DNA of 64,000 nt from Thermosipho affectus (GCF_001990485.1 NZ_LBFC01000022.1:1-64000), one strand, 5' to 3'. Positions 1-7,911 are shown, counted from the stretch's first letter. Notes: a model not told the origin generated them from the letters alone. Numbers and translations are program-made.

Positions 1-36
1 GATGAATTAATCGAAAATATTTCTAAACTTAACTAA
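1..36 (+). CDS. C-terminal end of an upstream gene (partial)
   Basis: Frame 1 is open from the window edge and ends with residues DELIENISKLN and a TAA at 34-36. It lies just ahead of the strong ribosome binding site of the ferritin gene with no terminator between, so it is probably the tail of a gene in the same operon. Only eleven residues are visible, so no function can be given and the reading could be chance. Confidence 0.4.
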   Translation, partial: DELIENISKLN

Positions 37-51
37 AAAAGGGGGGGTATT

Positions 52-561
52 ATGTTAAACGAAAAAATGGTTCAGGCTTTGAATAATCAAGTAAATGAGG
101 AATTTTATTCGGCGTATTTATACCTTTCTATGGCAGCATATTTTGAAAATATTGGATTAAAGGGGTTTGCAAATTGGATGAGGATTCAAGCAATGGAAGA
201 AAGGGATCATGCTATGAAAATATTTGAGTATCTTGCAAGACAGGGTGCAAAAATTAAATTGGTGACAATAAATGAGCCACCACAAGATTTTGGAGGTATA
301 AAGGAAATTTTTGAAGAAGTTCTTAAACATGAACAACATATTACTTCTAAAATAAATGAATTGGTTGATTTAGCAGAAAGTTTGAAAGATAGGGCTACTT
401 TTAATTTTTTGCAATGGTTTGTTGATGAGCAAGTAGAAGAGGAAGAAAATGCAAATGATATTCTAAGCCAATTAGAATTAATTGGTGATAATAAAAACGC
501 ACTTTTCATGCTTGACAAGGAACTTGCTCAAAGGGTTTACACACCAATTGTTGCGGAGTGA
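52..561 (+). CDS. ftn: Ferritin (non-haem iron storage protein)
   Basis: This 169-residue protein has the normal length of bacterial ferritin (Ftn type). It should oxidise Fe(II) and store the mineral inside a 24-subunit cytoplasmic shell. Ferroxidase ligands are in canonical places: Glu17, Tyr24, Glu50 and His53, with the motif EERDHA in helix B and a Gln/Glu-rich helix D (FVDEQVEEEE). The ATG at 52 follows a run of seven G (41-47), a strong ribosome binding site. The next two genes follow at once (start 566, then an ATGA overlap), so ferritin, a small winged-helix protein and superoxide reductase form one transcript for iron and oxygen defence. Confidence 0.95.
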   Translation: MLNEKMVQALNNQVNEEFYSAYLYLSMAAYFENIGLKGFANWMRIQAMEERDHAMKIFEYLARQGAKIKLVTINEPPQDFGGIKEIFEEVLKHEQHITSKINELVDLAESLKDRATFNFLQWFVDEQVEEEENANDILSQLELIGDNKNALFMLDKELAQRVYTPIVAE

Positions 562-565
562 TATT

Positions 566-751
566 ATGAACAAAGAGAAGATAATTGAAGTATTAAAATA
601 TGAAGGAAGACCTATGAAAACTGGAGAAATTGCCGAAAAATTAGGAGTAGATACCAAACTTGTAAGTAAATTAATTAAAGATTTGAAAAACGAAGGTAAG
701 GTGGAAAGTCCAAAGAGGTGTTATTATTCAATTAAGGAGGGAGAATCATGA
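566..751 (+). CDS. Small winged-helix DNA-binding protein
   Basis: The likely start is the ATG at 566, directly after the ferritin stop, giving 61 residues; a longer reading from 482 would overlap ferritin and has no ribosome binding site. The protein is one helix-turn-helix with the shape of a winged helix: [21 protein letters not shown] is the helix-turn-helix, followed by LKNEGKVES, then RCYYSI as the wing. The stop overlaps the start of the superoxide reductase gene (ATGA). It has no sensing domain. It may regulate this operon, but that is inferred from position only. Confidence 0.75.
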   Translation: MNKEKIIEVLKYEGRPMKTGEIAEKLGVDTKLVSKLIKDLKNEGKVESPKRCYYSIKEGES

Positions 752-1128
752 CAAAAAGAGGGCAAATATACAAATGTGAAAAATGTGGAAATATTGTTGA
801 AGTTTTACACGAGGGTGCTGGAACACTTGTTTGCTGTGGAGAACCAATGAAACTTTTAGAGGAGAAGACGGCAGATTCTACTCAAGAAAAACATGTTCCG
901 TTTATTGAAGAAATCGAAGATGGTTATAAGGTTAGAGTTGGAGAAAATGCAATGCATCCTATGGAAGAAAAACACTATATAGAATGGATAGAACTAACAG
1001 TGGATGGAGTTGTTTACAAAAAATTTTTGAAACCTGGTGATAAACCTGAAGCAATTTTTGAGGTGAAGAAGGGAAGTAAGGTTTCAGCAAGAGAGTATTG
1101 TAATATACATGGACTTTGGAGAAAGTAA
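748..1128 (+). CDS. dfx: Superoxide reductase (desulfoferrodoxin, two-iron type)
   Basis: This 126-residue protein has both domains of class I superoxide reductase. Residues 1-36 form the desulforedoxin domain with Cys10, Cys13, Cys29 and Cys30 for the FeCys4 centre. Residues 40-126 form the neelaredoxin domain, with His49, His70, His76, Cys118 and His121 for the catalytic FeHis4Cys centre and the Glu47-Lys48 pair beside it. It reduces superoxide to hydrogen peroxide without making oxygen, which suits an anaerobe. It is translationally coupled to the upstream winged-helix gene and is followed by a bidirectional terminator. Confidence 0.96.
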   Translation: MTKRGQIYKCEKCGNIVEVLHEGAGTLVCCGEPMKLLEEKTADSTQEKHVPFIEEIEDGYKVRVGENAMHPMEEKHYIEWIELTVDGVVYKKFLKPGDKPEAIFEVKKGSKVSAREYCNIHGLWRK

Positions 1129-1152
1129 CCCGGGGATAAACCCCGGGTTATT
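1127..1152. terminator. Bidirectional terminator between dfx and the HD-GYP gene
   Basis: Perfect stem AACCCGGGG/CCCCGGGTT (1127-1149) with a short ATAAA loop, lying between two converging genes. The left arm includes the end of the dfx stop codon and the right arm nearly touches the stop of the minus-strand gene. Confidence 0.85.
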
Positions 1153-2807
1153 TAATTGTTCTCATTTAAATTATCCCATAATTCTTTGATTTCTCTTTCA
1201 TATTTTTTGAAGAGCTCTAATATTTTTGGGTTAAAATCATCAGGTGATGTTCTCCCATCACCTTTTATTATTATTTCTAATGCTTTTTCGTGTGAAAGAG
1301 CAGCTTTATATGGTCGTTTAGAACGTAGTGCGTCATAGACATCTATTATGTTAACTATTTGTGCTTCTATTGGTATTTCATCTCCCTTTAAGCCATATGG
1401 ATAACCCTTTCCGTTGTATTTTTCATGATGATATAGTGCAATTTTTTTTGCTGTCTCAAGTCTTGGATCGCCATTTAATATCTCTGCACCCCATATTGTG
1501 TGTTTCTTCATTATTTCCCATTCTTCTTTTGAAAGAGGGCCAGGTTTTGATAGTATTTTTGGGGGGACTTTTATTTTACCTATATCATGCAATGGTGAAT
1601 AAAGGTAAACTTTTCTAACAAGGGTTTTTGGCAATTGCAATTTTTTTGCTAGAAATTCAGATAGTATTTGTACTCTTTTTATATGATTTCCTGTAGTTTC
1701 GTCAAATCCTTCTACTATGTTTGACATTTTTTCTATAAATAATTCATAGGTTGATTCAAGTTCACCAGAATATCTTTCAATTTCACTGTATGCATCAAGC
1801 AGTTCTTCGTTTGTTGATTTAAGTTCTTGAAAATTTGCTTCAATAATGGAAATCATATCTGCTACTTCATTGATTAGAAAATCTATTTCTTTTATATTTG
1901 ATGAAATTTTTGAAGAGTTAAATGTTTGGTTTGTAAGATAATTTTTAGTTTCATTTACTAGGTTTTTAATAGGTGTTGCTATTGATTCTTTAAGTTCTCT
2001 TTCAATATTTTTATGGACGGTCTTTGCAAGTAAAAAGATGAGAAGTATACTAAATATAGAAGTAAAATAATATGGCAAAAGTTCTAAAAATAAATTTTTA
2101 TAACTGACAAAATATACATCACCGCGAGCTTCTTTGGATACTATTAGATAATTTTTATAAATGTAATTACCCTTTTTTATGGCAAAATCAAATTTCTTTC
2201 CAATATTTTCTGGAGTTCCATAAAGAATTGTGTTGTCATTTTTTGAGATTAACAGTGCGTTCTTGCTTAAAGTTTTTAAAAATTTTGGATTTAAATCTAT
2301 TCCAATTACACCTGAAATGTTTTTTCCTTCCACGTATTTTGAAACGGTAATTACAATTTCTTTTGTAATTTTGTCAACATAAGGTTCAGTAATTTGAACT
2401 TTATCTTTTTTATTTATTGCAGATACGAACCAAGGTCTGTTTTTTGGATTTTCATTTTCTATCGAAGAGTTATGTGGATATATAATAAGATTTTTCTGAT
2501 CAGTTGAGAAGTATATATATGAAATTTCTTTTGAAAATTTTTTGTATATATTTTTTAAAGCATTTTCTAATTTCTTTTGATCATCTACAAGTTGTGGGTC
2601 AAGAGAAATAAATTGTAGAATGTTTTCAAGGTTAAAAAATAAGTTGTTCCATCTTTCTGTGGATCTTTCAAGCTGAATGAATGCTTCTATTGATATAGAA
2701 CGAAATCCCAAAAAAACAAAGAATATTCCAGAGACTATTGCAATAACGATGAATGGAATGATGAGATGTTTGTTAATTTTTCTTTTAAAAAAGTCATTTA
2801 AATTCAA
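1152..2807 (-). CDS. Membrane sensor with Cache domain and HD-GYP phosphodiesterase domain
   Basis: The 551-residue protein starts at a TTG (2807) after the site GGGGTGAT. It has an N-terminal membrane segment (about 16-36), an extracytoplasmic Cache-like sensor region (about 40-235; note the NRPWF motif typical of such sensors), a second membrane segment (about 240-262), a linker with coiled-coil character and a C-terminal HD-GYP domain (about 365-545). The HD-GYP part shows LHDIGKIKVP, YHHEKYNGKGYP and the DVYDAL motif, all metal-binding sites of cyclic-di-GMP phosphodiesterases. It probably senses a small ligand outside and lowers cyclic-di-GMP inside. The ligand cannot be told from sequence. 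Confidence 0.88.
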   Translation of the reverse strand: MNLNDFFKRKINKHLIIPFIVIAIVSGIFFVFLGFRSISIEAFIQLERSTERWNNLFFNLENILQFISLDPQLVDDQKKLENALKNIYKKFSKEISYIYFSTDQKNLIIYPHNSSIENENPKNRPWFVSAINKKDKVQITEPYVDKITKEIVITVSKYVEGKNISGVIGIDLNPKFLKTLSKNALLISKNDNTILYGTPENIGKKFDFAIKKGNYIYKNYLIVSKEARGDVYFVSYKNLFLELLPYYFTSIFSILLIFLLAKTVHKNIERELKESIATPIKNLVNETKNYLTNQTFNSSKISSNIKEIDFLINEVADMISIIEANFQELKSTNEELLDAYSEIERYSGELESTYELFIEKMSNIVEGFDETTGNHIKRVQILSEFLAKKLQLPKTLVRKVYLYSPLHDIGKIKVPPKILSKPGPLSKEEWEIMKKHTIWGAEILNGDPRLETAKKIALYHHEKYNGKGYPYGLKGDEIPIEAQIVNIIDVYDALRSKRPYKAALSHEKALEIIIKGDGRTSPDDFNPKILELFKKYEREIKELWDNLNENN

Positions 2808-2837
2808 ATTATCACCCCATTACTCTTTTACATTAGT

Positions 2838-2846
2838 ATTTTAACA
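2838..2846 (-). promoter_or_regulatory. Extended -10 promoter for the HD-GYP gene
   Basis: On the minus strand the sequence reads TGT-TAAAAT, an extended -10, about 30 bases ahead of the TTG start. No good -35 is seen. Confidence 0.5.
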
Positions 2847-2876
2847 TGATTTTGTGAATTTTATAAGTGAAAAGAA

Positions 2877-2885
2877 TGGTATAAT
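2877..2885 (+). promoter_or_regulatory. Extended -10 promoter for the PadR gene
   Basis: TGG-TATAAT, 31 bases ahead of the GTG start at 2917. It fits the extended -10 pattern used across the window. Confidence 0.6.
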
Positions 2886-2916
2886 TAAAATAGTAAAAGT
2901 GTGCGGAGGTGAATTT

Positions 2917-3279
2917 GTGCCAAGAAGACTTGGAAGAAGAGGAAGAGGATTTGTGTTAGGTGATTTTTTAACGGCAAGTTTGCTTTTATTGTTGAAAGAG
3001 AAACCTTCTCATGGTTATGAACTTGTACAAAGACTTTTTGAATCTAAATTTTATAATTTCAGGCATGATCCAGGTGTCATATATAATATATTGAGGAAAT
3101 TGGAAATAAATGGGTTTATAACATATGATTTAGAAGAAGGAGATGGTCCATTTAGAAAGGTGTATAAGATTACAAAAGAAGGAGAAAAGTATCTAATGTT
3201 GATTAAAAGTGAAATAGAGAGCCTGAGCGAACAATTGGAAAATTTTTTGGATGAATTTTACAAAATGGAAGAAAGTTAA
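2917..3279 (+). CDS. PadR-family transcriptional regulator
   Basis: The start is a GTG at 2917, six bases after GCGGAGGT; an earlier in-frame ATG at 2854 has no ribosome binding site. The 120-residue protein begins with an Arg/Gly-rich stretch (PRRLGRRGRG) and then has the PadR winged helix: LLLLKEKPSHGYEL, then DPGVIYNILRKLEINGFI, then a wing with RKVYKITKEG. The C-terminal helix should form the dimer. PadR proteins usually repress transporters or stress genes. The only neighbour downstream is a stretch of decayed SHOCT genes, so the target is unknown. Confidence 0.85.
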   Translation: MPRRLGRRGRGFVLGDFLTASLLLLLKEKPSHGYELVQRLFESKFYNFRHDPGVIYNILRKLEINGFITYDLEEGDGPFRKVYKITKEGEKYLMLIKSEIESLSEQLENFLDEFYKMEES

Positions 3280-3549
3280 TCTATTAGAGAGTATAACTTT
3301 ACTTAATGAAAACTTTAAAGGATAGATAATTAGACAAAAAATGAAAAAAACAAACGAGTTTTTAGGAAATTTTAATAATTAGGTGTTATACTATTGTTAC
3401 CCAACTAGTAATAGGAAAGGTCAGAGAAAATGTACATATGAAGTATGCGGTATTAAAAGAAACTTATTTTTATCGATGTAGTTATATATGAAAAATATGT
3501 AAAAACAGTTGTTATTGTATTAGGAAATTTTTTTTATTTGAAAGTAGAA
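3280..3549 (+). other. Degraded intergenic stretch with an orphan promoter-like site
   Basis: No intact gene can be read in these 270 bases on either strand. A good extended -10 (TGT-TATACT, 3384-3392) is present but leads into broken frames. Together with the two SHOCT remnants downstream this looks like a decaying gene region. Confidence 0.5.
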
Positions 3550-3711
3550 ATGTTTATAATGTACAATTGGCGTTGGTATGGAATAGAACTATAATGAAAT
3601 AAAAATTCTAAAGAAAACGAGTTTTTTAAAATACTGAATGAAAAATTAGCAAAGGGTGAAACAAGAAAAAGGCAATATTCAAGAAAGAGAAGACTTATTT
3701 TAATGAATTAA
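3550..3711 (+). pseudogene. Remnant of a SHOCT-domain small protein (copy 1)
   Basis: One frame runs MFIMYNWRWYGIEL, then two stops (TAA TGA at 3592-3597), then NKNSKENEFFKILNEKLAKG and GETRKRQYSRKRRLILMN before a stop at 3709-3711. The second half is clearly a SHOCT motif (ILNEKxxxGEx...RKRRLI) and aligns with the copy just downstream. The aromatic, Met-rich start is typical of small SHOCT membrane proteins. The membrane segment expected between the two halves is missing, so the copy is dead. Confidence 0.6.
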
Positions 3712-3725
3712 AGGAAAGTTGAAAT

Positions 3726-3929
3726 ATGATGTTAATATGATTGTTATTGCTAGGAGTTTTAATTTGGTGTTTTATAAAAAATTCCGATGTGTTGAAAGAA
3801 TTAGATAATTTTCAAAATAATAGTGGTGGTGCAAAGAAAAAGGCTTTAGAAATATTAAATGAAAAATTTATTAGTGGAGAAATCACAGAAAAATATCTTA
3901 GAAAGAAAAAACTTATCGAAAAAAATTGA
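3726..3929 (+). pseudogene. SHOCT-domain small membrane protein with an early in-frame stop (copy 2)
   Basis: From the ATG at 3726 the frame reads MMLI, a TGA at 3738-3740, then LLLGVLIWCFIKN (membrane helix), a linker and the SHOCT motif ALEILNEKFISGEITEKYLRKKKLIEK. The TGA stands where a tryptophan (TGG) would complete the membrane helix, so a single base change may have broken the gene. A TTG at 3741 could restart a 62-residue product, but it has no ribosome binding site of its own. SHOCT domains are short C-terminal motifs of unclear, probably oligomerising, role. Confidence 0.6.
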
Positions 3930-3983
3930 AAATAAGATTTGTTATATATATGAAAATGTATTATTAAAAAATTTCAATGTATT

Positions 3984-4017
3984 AAATCCCTTCTTTTTTT
4001 AAAGAAGGGATTTTGTT
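3984..4017 (+). terminator. Intrinsic terminator after the SHOCT remnant
   Basis: Stem AAATCCCTTCTTT (3984-3996) with AAAGAAGGGATTT (4001-4013), loop TTTA, followed by TTTTGTT. The thymidine kinase promoter starts two bases later. Confidence 0.85.
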
Positions 4018-4018
4018 G

Positions 4019-4027
4019 TGATATAAT
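4019..4027 (+). promoter_or_regulatory. Extended -10 promoter for tdk
   Basis: TGA-TATAAT, directly after the T-tract of the upstream terminator and 34 bases ahead of the tdk ATG. Confidence 0.7.
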
Positions 4028-4061
4028 ATATCTAGAATTACATTATTTTGGAGGGAATGAA

Positions 4062-4616
4062 ATGCCTGGTAAGATAACAGTAATTACTGGACCTATGTAT
4101 TCTGGTAAAACAACGGAACTTTTGTCCTTTGTTGAGATTTATAATATTGGGAGAAAAAAGACAAAGGTTTTTAAACCAGCTATTGATAATAGATATGGAG
4201 AAGATATAGTATCAACTCATACGGGTTTTAAAGTTAAAGCATTTAAAGTTGATAAGTCCAAAGAAATATACAAATATATTGATGAGACGGTAAGTGCAAT
4301 TTTCATTGATGAGGTGCAGTTTTTTGATATTGAATTAATTGATCTTGTAAAAGATTTGGTTTTTAAAGGTATAGATGTTTATTGTGCAGGATTAGACATT
4401 TCTTATCTTGAAAATCCATTTGAAGTTACAGCAAAGCTTTTAGCTATTGCAGATGAGGTTATAAAGAAAAAGGCAGTGTGCGAGAAATGTGGAGAACATA
4501 GAGCCACATATTCATACAAAATAGTTCCAGATGGTGGAGAAATAGATATTGGTGGTAAGGAAAAATACATAGCAATTTGTAGAGAATGTTTGCATAAGTT
4601 AAAAAATGGGAGGTGA
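4062..4616 (+). CDS. tdk: Thymidine kinase (type II)
   Basis: The 184-residue cytosolic enzyme phosphorylates thymidine with ATP for salvage of DNA precursors. It has the P-loop GPMYSGKTTE near residue 10, the Walker B-like IFIDEVQFF near residue 85, and a structural zinc site built from two CxxC pairs (CEKCG and CREC). The tail closes with the substrate lasso region YKIVPDGGEIDIGG. Length is normal for the family. The start follows GGAGGGAATGAA. The next gene's ribosome binding site lies inside the end of this one, so both are translated from the same message. Confidence 0.95.
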   Translation: MPGKITVITGPMYSGKTTELLSFVEIYNIGRKKTKVFKPAIDNRYGEDIVSTHTGFKVKAFKVDKSKEIYKYIDETVSAIFIDEVQFFDIELIDLVKDLVFKGIDVYCAGLDISYLENPFEVTAKLLAIADEVIKKKAVCEKCGEHRATYSYKIVPDGGEIDIGGKEKYIAICRECLHKLKNGR

Positions 4617-4620
4617 TGGT

Positions 4621-6411
4621 GTGAGGAAGATTTTTGTTTTATTTTTGTTTGTTTTTATGGTTTTAAGTTTTTCAGTTCAGTTGGTTATTTTACATACCAG
4701 TGATTTGCATGGAAACATTTTACCAATTAGTTATGCTACAAACAAGCCTTCTGATGTGGGACTTGCAAAAATTGCAACTCTAGTAAAGCAAATGAGAAAG
4801 GAATGTGGGAATGTTATTTTGATCGATTCTGGAGATTTAATACAAGGTACTCCATTGGAATACTATCATGCAAGAATTGACAACAAACCTATTGATCCTA
4901 TGATTTTAGTCATGAACAAATTGGGATACTCTGCATGGACATTGGGAAATCATGAATTTAACTATGGATTGAATATTTTGAACAAGGCGGTTTCAGAGGC
5001 ACAATTTCCGGCATTGAGTGCAAATATATTAGATGAAAATGGAAATCCCGTGTTTAAGCCTTATCATATAGTTAATGTAGGTGGAATAAAAGTTGGAATT
5101 TTAGGTTTGACTACAAAATTTATCCCGAATTGGGAGGATCCAAAGAATATAAAAGGATTAAAATTTGAAGATCCTGTGAAAGTTGCAAAGAAGTATGTAA
5201 AAGAATTAAGGGATAAAGTGGATGTTATTGTCGTAGCATACCACGGAGGATTAGAAAGAGATCCAGAAACAGGAAACCCAACTGAGGAATTGACAGGTGA
5301 AAATCAAGGGTATCAACTTTTACAAGAAGTAAATGGGATTGATGTGTTATTGCTTGGACACCAACACAGAACAATTGCTACAAAAATAAATGGTGTACCA
5401 GTATCAATGCCATCAAAATGGGGAAAATACCTTGGAAAGATTGTTTTAAATTTAGAAAAAGTTAATGGAAAGTGGAAGATTATTGATAGTTCTGTGGAAG
5501 AAATACCTGTAAAAGGCGTTGAAGCTGATAATGAAGTTGTTGCTATGGCAAAGCCATATGAAGAAAAAGTTCAAGCATGGCTCGATCAACCTGTAGGTTA
5601 CGCTAAAGGAGATTTTTGGATTTATGATCCATTATTTGCAAGACTACAGGATAATAGTTTAATTGAATTCGTTAATAAAGTTCAAATGTACTACAGTAAG
5701 GCTAAAATTTCTTCGACAGCTTTGTTCAATAACGACATAAAAGGTTGGAAAAGTGGACCAATAACATTAAGGGATATAAATGCCGTATACATTTATCCTA
5801 ATACATTAAAGGTTATAAAAGTTACAGGAAAAGATATAAAGGAAGCTTTGGAAAAAAGTGCGGATTATTTTGCTTTTAATAATTTTAAAGTTTCTGTTAA
5901 TAAAACTTGGGTTGAGCCAAAACCAAGACATTACAACTATGATATGTGGGAAGGTATAAGTTATAAGATAGTGCTAAATAATCCTTCAGGAAATAGAATA
6001 ATTGATTTAATGTTTGAAGGGGAACCTATCGAAATGGACAAAGAATATGAAATTGTGTTAAACAATTATAGAGCTGGTGGTGGCGGGGGATATACAATGT
6101 TTAAAGGAAAACCAGTTGTCAGAGAGGTAATGATGGAAGTATCAGAATTAATGGCAGATTACGTCCTTAATAGAAAAGAAATAAAAGCGACAACCGATAA
6201 TAACTGGGAAGCAGTTGTTAAATTTGAATATATAGTAAAACCAGGTGACAATCTTTGGAATATTGCAAAGAGATTTGGAATTTCGATAAAAGATTTAATA
6301 AGATGGAATAATATTAAGAATCCTTCAATATTAAGAGTAGGAGAAAAATTACTATACTATAAAAACTATATCGAAACTTTGCCACCTATAAAGGAAGTTT
6401 CAGGTTTTTAA
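4621..6411 (+). CDS. Secreted 5'-nucleotidase / 2',3'-cyclic phosphodiesterase with C-terminal LysM
   Basis: The GTG at 4621 follows GGGAGGTGATG and gives 596 residues beginning with a clean signal peptide (VRKIFVLFLFVFMVLSFS). The metallophosphatase domain (about 20-290) shows LHTSDLHGN, DSGDLIQG, GNHEFNYG and LLGHQHR, the metal-binding motifs of the UshA/CpdB family. The 5'-nucleotidase C-terminal domain follows (about 320-500; FNNDIKGWKSGPITLRD, YRAGGGGGYTMFKG). The last 50 residues are one LysM domain (VKPGDNLWNIAKRFGIS), which should hold the enzyme to peptidoglycan. Coupling with tdk suggests nucleotide scavenging: dephosphorylation outside, thymidine rescue inside. Confidence 0.93.
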   Translation: MRKIFVLFLFVFMVLSFSVQLVILHTSDLHGNILPISYATNKPSDVGLAKIATLVKQMRKECGNVILIDSGDLIQGTPLEYYHARIDNKPIDPMILVMNKLGYSAWTLGNHEFNYGLNILNKAVSEAQFPALSANILDENGNPVFKPYHIVNVGGIKVGILGLTTKFIPNWEDPKNIKGLKFEDPVKVAKKYVKELRDKVDVIVVAYHGGLERDPETGNPTEELTGENQGYQLLQEVNGIDVLLLGHQHRTIATKINGVPVSMPSKWGKYLGKIVLNLEKVNGKWKIIDSSVEEIPVKGVEADNEVVAMAKPYEEKVQAWLDQPVGYAKGDFWIYDPLFARLQDNSLIEFVNKVQMYYSKAKISSTALFNNDIKGWKSGPITLRDINAVYIYPNTLKVIKVTGKDIKEALEKSADYFAFNNFKVSVNKTWVEPKPRHYNYDMWEGISYKIVLNNPSGNRIIDLMFEGEPIEMDKEYEIVLNNYRAGGGGGYTMFKGKPVVREVMMEVSELMADYVLNRKEIKATTDNNWEAVVKFEYIVKPGDNLWNIAKRFGISIKDLIRWNNIKNPSILRVGEKLLYYKNYIETLPPIKEVSGF

Positions 6412-6440
6412 AATCCAAGGGGATTTCCCCTTGGATTTTT
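6411..6440. terminator. Bidirectional terminator between the nucleotidase and the LUD gene
   Basis: Stem AATCCAAGGGG/CCCCTTGGATT with an ATTT loop and TTTTTTA after it on the plus strand. It lies between two converging genes and the left arm touches the nucleotidase stop codon. Confidence 0.88.
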
Positions 6441-7081
6441 TATAAACCCAATTCTTCCAAAACAAGGATAACTTTAATCCTTCCAGGATGTCTGTGGCCA
6501 GATTCTATGATTGTGTAGTAATTACATATTCTTTGAGCCGAGGCACAATTAATGCAATATCCTGTTTGTGTGCAAGGTGTATTTAAGTCTAGACGTTTGC
6601 TATTCATTGGGGATATGTATCTTATTCTTTCCCTTGCTTCTAACAGATTTGGGACAATTTTATTTACACTAGTTACCAAAATTACATTTTTTGGTCCGTA
6701 TATTACAGCTGCTACTCTATTTCCATTTCCATCTAAAAGTGCTATTTCACCGTTTTCAGTTATTGCATTTGCACTACAAATGTAATAATCTGCAAAAAAA
6801 GCTTTTCTTTCTAATTCGTATTTTTCTTCTTTTGATTTAGCACTATATCTGTCATAAAAAATGTAATTCCCATTTCTTAGTGCATCTAATAGTTTGATTT
6901 GATTTAACGTTAGAGAGCCACCTGTGGCAACAGAAGAATTTTCTGGAATAAGTTCCAATACTTTTTTGAGTGCTTCATTTGTATCTTTGACTATGTATGC
7001 ATCGTGACCTTTTTTATTCAAATTATCTGCAACTTTTCTTGCAAGTGAAAAGTATTTCCAAAGATAAAGATCCCTTCTCAT
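6440..7081 (-). CDS. LUD-domain protein (LutC/YkgG-like, DUF162)
   Basis: The ATG at 7081 is preferred (213 residues) because the ribosome binding site AAGGTGA overlaps the earlier GTG at 7090. The sequence has LUD landmarks: ATGGSLTLNQ, then ICSANAITENGEIALLDGNGNRVA, then VTSVNKIV. The tail carries NTPCTQTGYCINCASAQRICNYY, a Cys-rich segment that may hold an iron-sulfur cluster. LUD proteins work in lactate oxidation (LutC) or in related redox systems, but no LutA/LutB is nearby and the exact role is unknown. It lies four bases downstream of rex on the same strand, so it is probably in the Rex operon and redox-controlled. Confidence 0.85.
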   Translation of the reverse strand: MRRDLYLWKYFSLARKVADNLNKKGHDAYIVKDTNEALKKVLELIPENSSVATGGSLTLNQIKLLDALRNGNYIFYDRYSAKSKEEKYELERKAFFADYYICSANAITENGEIALLDGNGNRVAAVIYGPKNVILVTSVNKIVPNLLEARERIRYISPMNSKRLDLNTPCTQTGYCINCASAQRICNYYTIIESGHRHPGRIKVILVLEELGL

Positions 7082-7094
7082 TACTTTCACCTTC

Positions 7095-7718
7095 TTATTT
7101 TAAACTTCTTTCAATTTTAAAAGATAGCGCTTTAAAAGATAAAGTGATATCCACATCTTCCACGGGAAGTTTTGTTCTTAATTTTATTGGTGCAAAATTT
7201 ATTAATCCTTTTACACCTAATTCTTCGAGCTTTTCAACCACTAATTGAGCGGCATTTTCGGGAACGGCAATCACAGCAATTTCTACGATATTTTTTTTGA
7301 AAAATTCTTCGATTTCAGAAATGTGTTTGATTTGAAGTTTTCCAATCTTTTTTCCAACCTTTGATCTGTCAGCATCAAATATTCCAATTATATTGAATTT
7401 TTCTTTTTTTAAACCTTCATAACTTACAAGTGCACTTCCTATATTTCCTGCTCCTATTACAACTACATTCCAAATTTTATTAACACCTATTATTTTTTCA
7501 AGACTATTCATCAGTTCGTATGTGTTATATCCCACACCTCTTTTTCCAAACTCTCCAAAGTATGAAAGATCTTTCCTTACTTGACTTGATTTAATTCCTA
7601 GTCTTTCCGCAATGTCTTTTGATGCGACAAACTCAATGCCTTCTTCGTATAGCCTGTTTAAACATCTATAGTAAAGGCCTAGTCTTTTTACAACTGGTTT
7701 TGGTATTTTCTTTTCCAT
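7095..7718 (-). CDS. rex: Redox-sensing transcriptional repressor Rex
   Basis: This 207-residue protein is a full-length Rex. Residues 1-80 are a winged helix (ERLGIKSSQVRKDLSYFGEFGKRGVGY is the diagnostic DNA-recognition region). Residues 85-207 form a Rossmann fold with GAGNIGSAL for NAD(H). Rex leaves DNA when NADH rises, so it links fermentation and electron-sink genes to the NADH/NAD+ ratio. A perfect Rex operator lies 20 bases ahead of its start, so it represses itself. A second likely operator sits in front of the flavin disulfide reductase gene at 24151. Confidence 0.96.
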   Translation of the reverse strand: MEKKIPKPVVKRLGLYYRCLNRLYEEGIEFVASKDIAERLGIKSSQVRKDLSYFGEFGKRGVGYNTYELMNSLEKIIGVNKIWNVVVIGAGNIGSALVSYEGLKKEKFNIIGIFDADRSKVGKKIGKLQIKHISEIEEFFKKNIVEIAVIAVPENAAQLVVEKLEELGVKGLINFAPIKLRTKLPVEDVDITLSFKALSFKIERSLK

Positions 7719-7737
7719 CTTTTTCCTCCTTTCAATT

Positions 7738-7755
7738 TTGTGAAGATAGTCACAA
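7738..7755 (-). promoter_or_regulatory. Rex operator in front of rex
   Basis: TTGTGA-AGATAG-TCACAA is a perfect inverted repeat with the spacing of the known Rex consensus (TTGTGA-N6-TCACAA). It lies just downstream of the -10 of rex, across the likely transcription start, where a repressor would block initiation. Confidence 0.92.
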
Positions 7756-7758
7756 TAA

Positions 7759-7764
7759 ATTATA
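7759..7764 (-). promoter_or_regulatory. -10 box of the rex promoter
   Basis: TATAAT on the minus strand, four bases upstream of the Rex operator. A TTGAAT 18 bases further upstream may serve as -35. Confidence 0.65.
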
Positions 7765-7911
7765 CTATATTTTTCACAAATAATTCAAGGGGGGATTGAT
7801 AGAAATAATACTGGAAATTTTCGTTTTGTTTGTTTTTTTGATATTTGGAAATATTGTTTAAAAATAAAAAAAATTTATCTATATAGAATAATTTGAATCT
7901 ATTTTTGTGAT

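Noticed and set aside
207-518. Open frames antisense to ferritin
   Set aside because: The sense gene has all ferritin motifs; the antisense frames have none.
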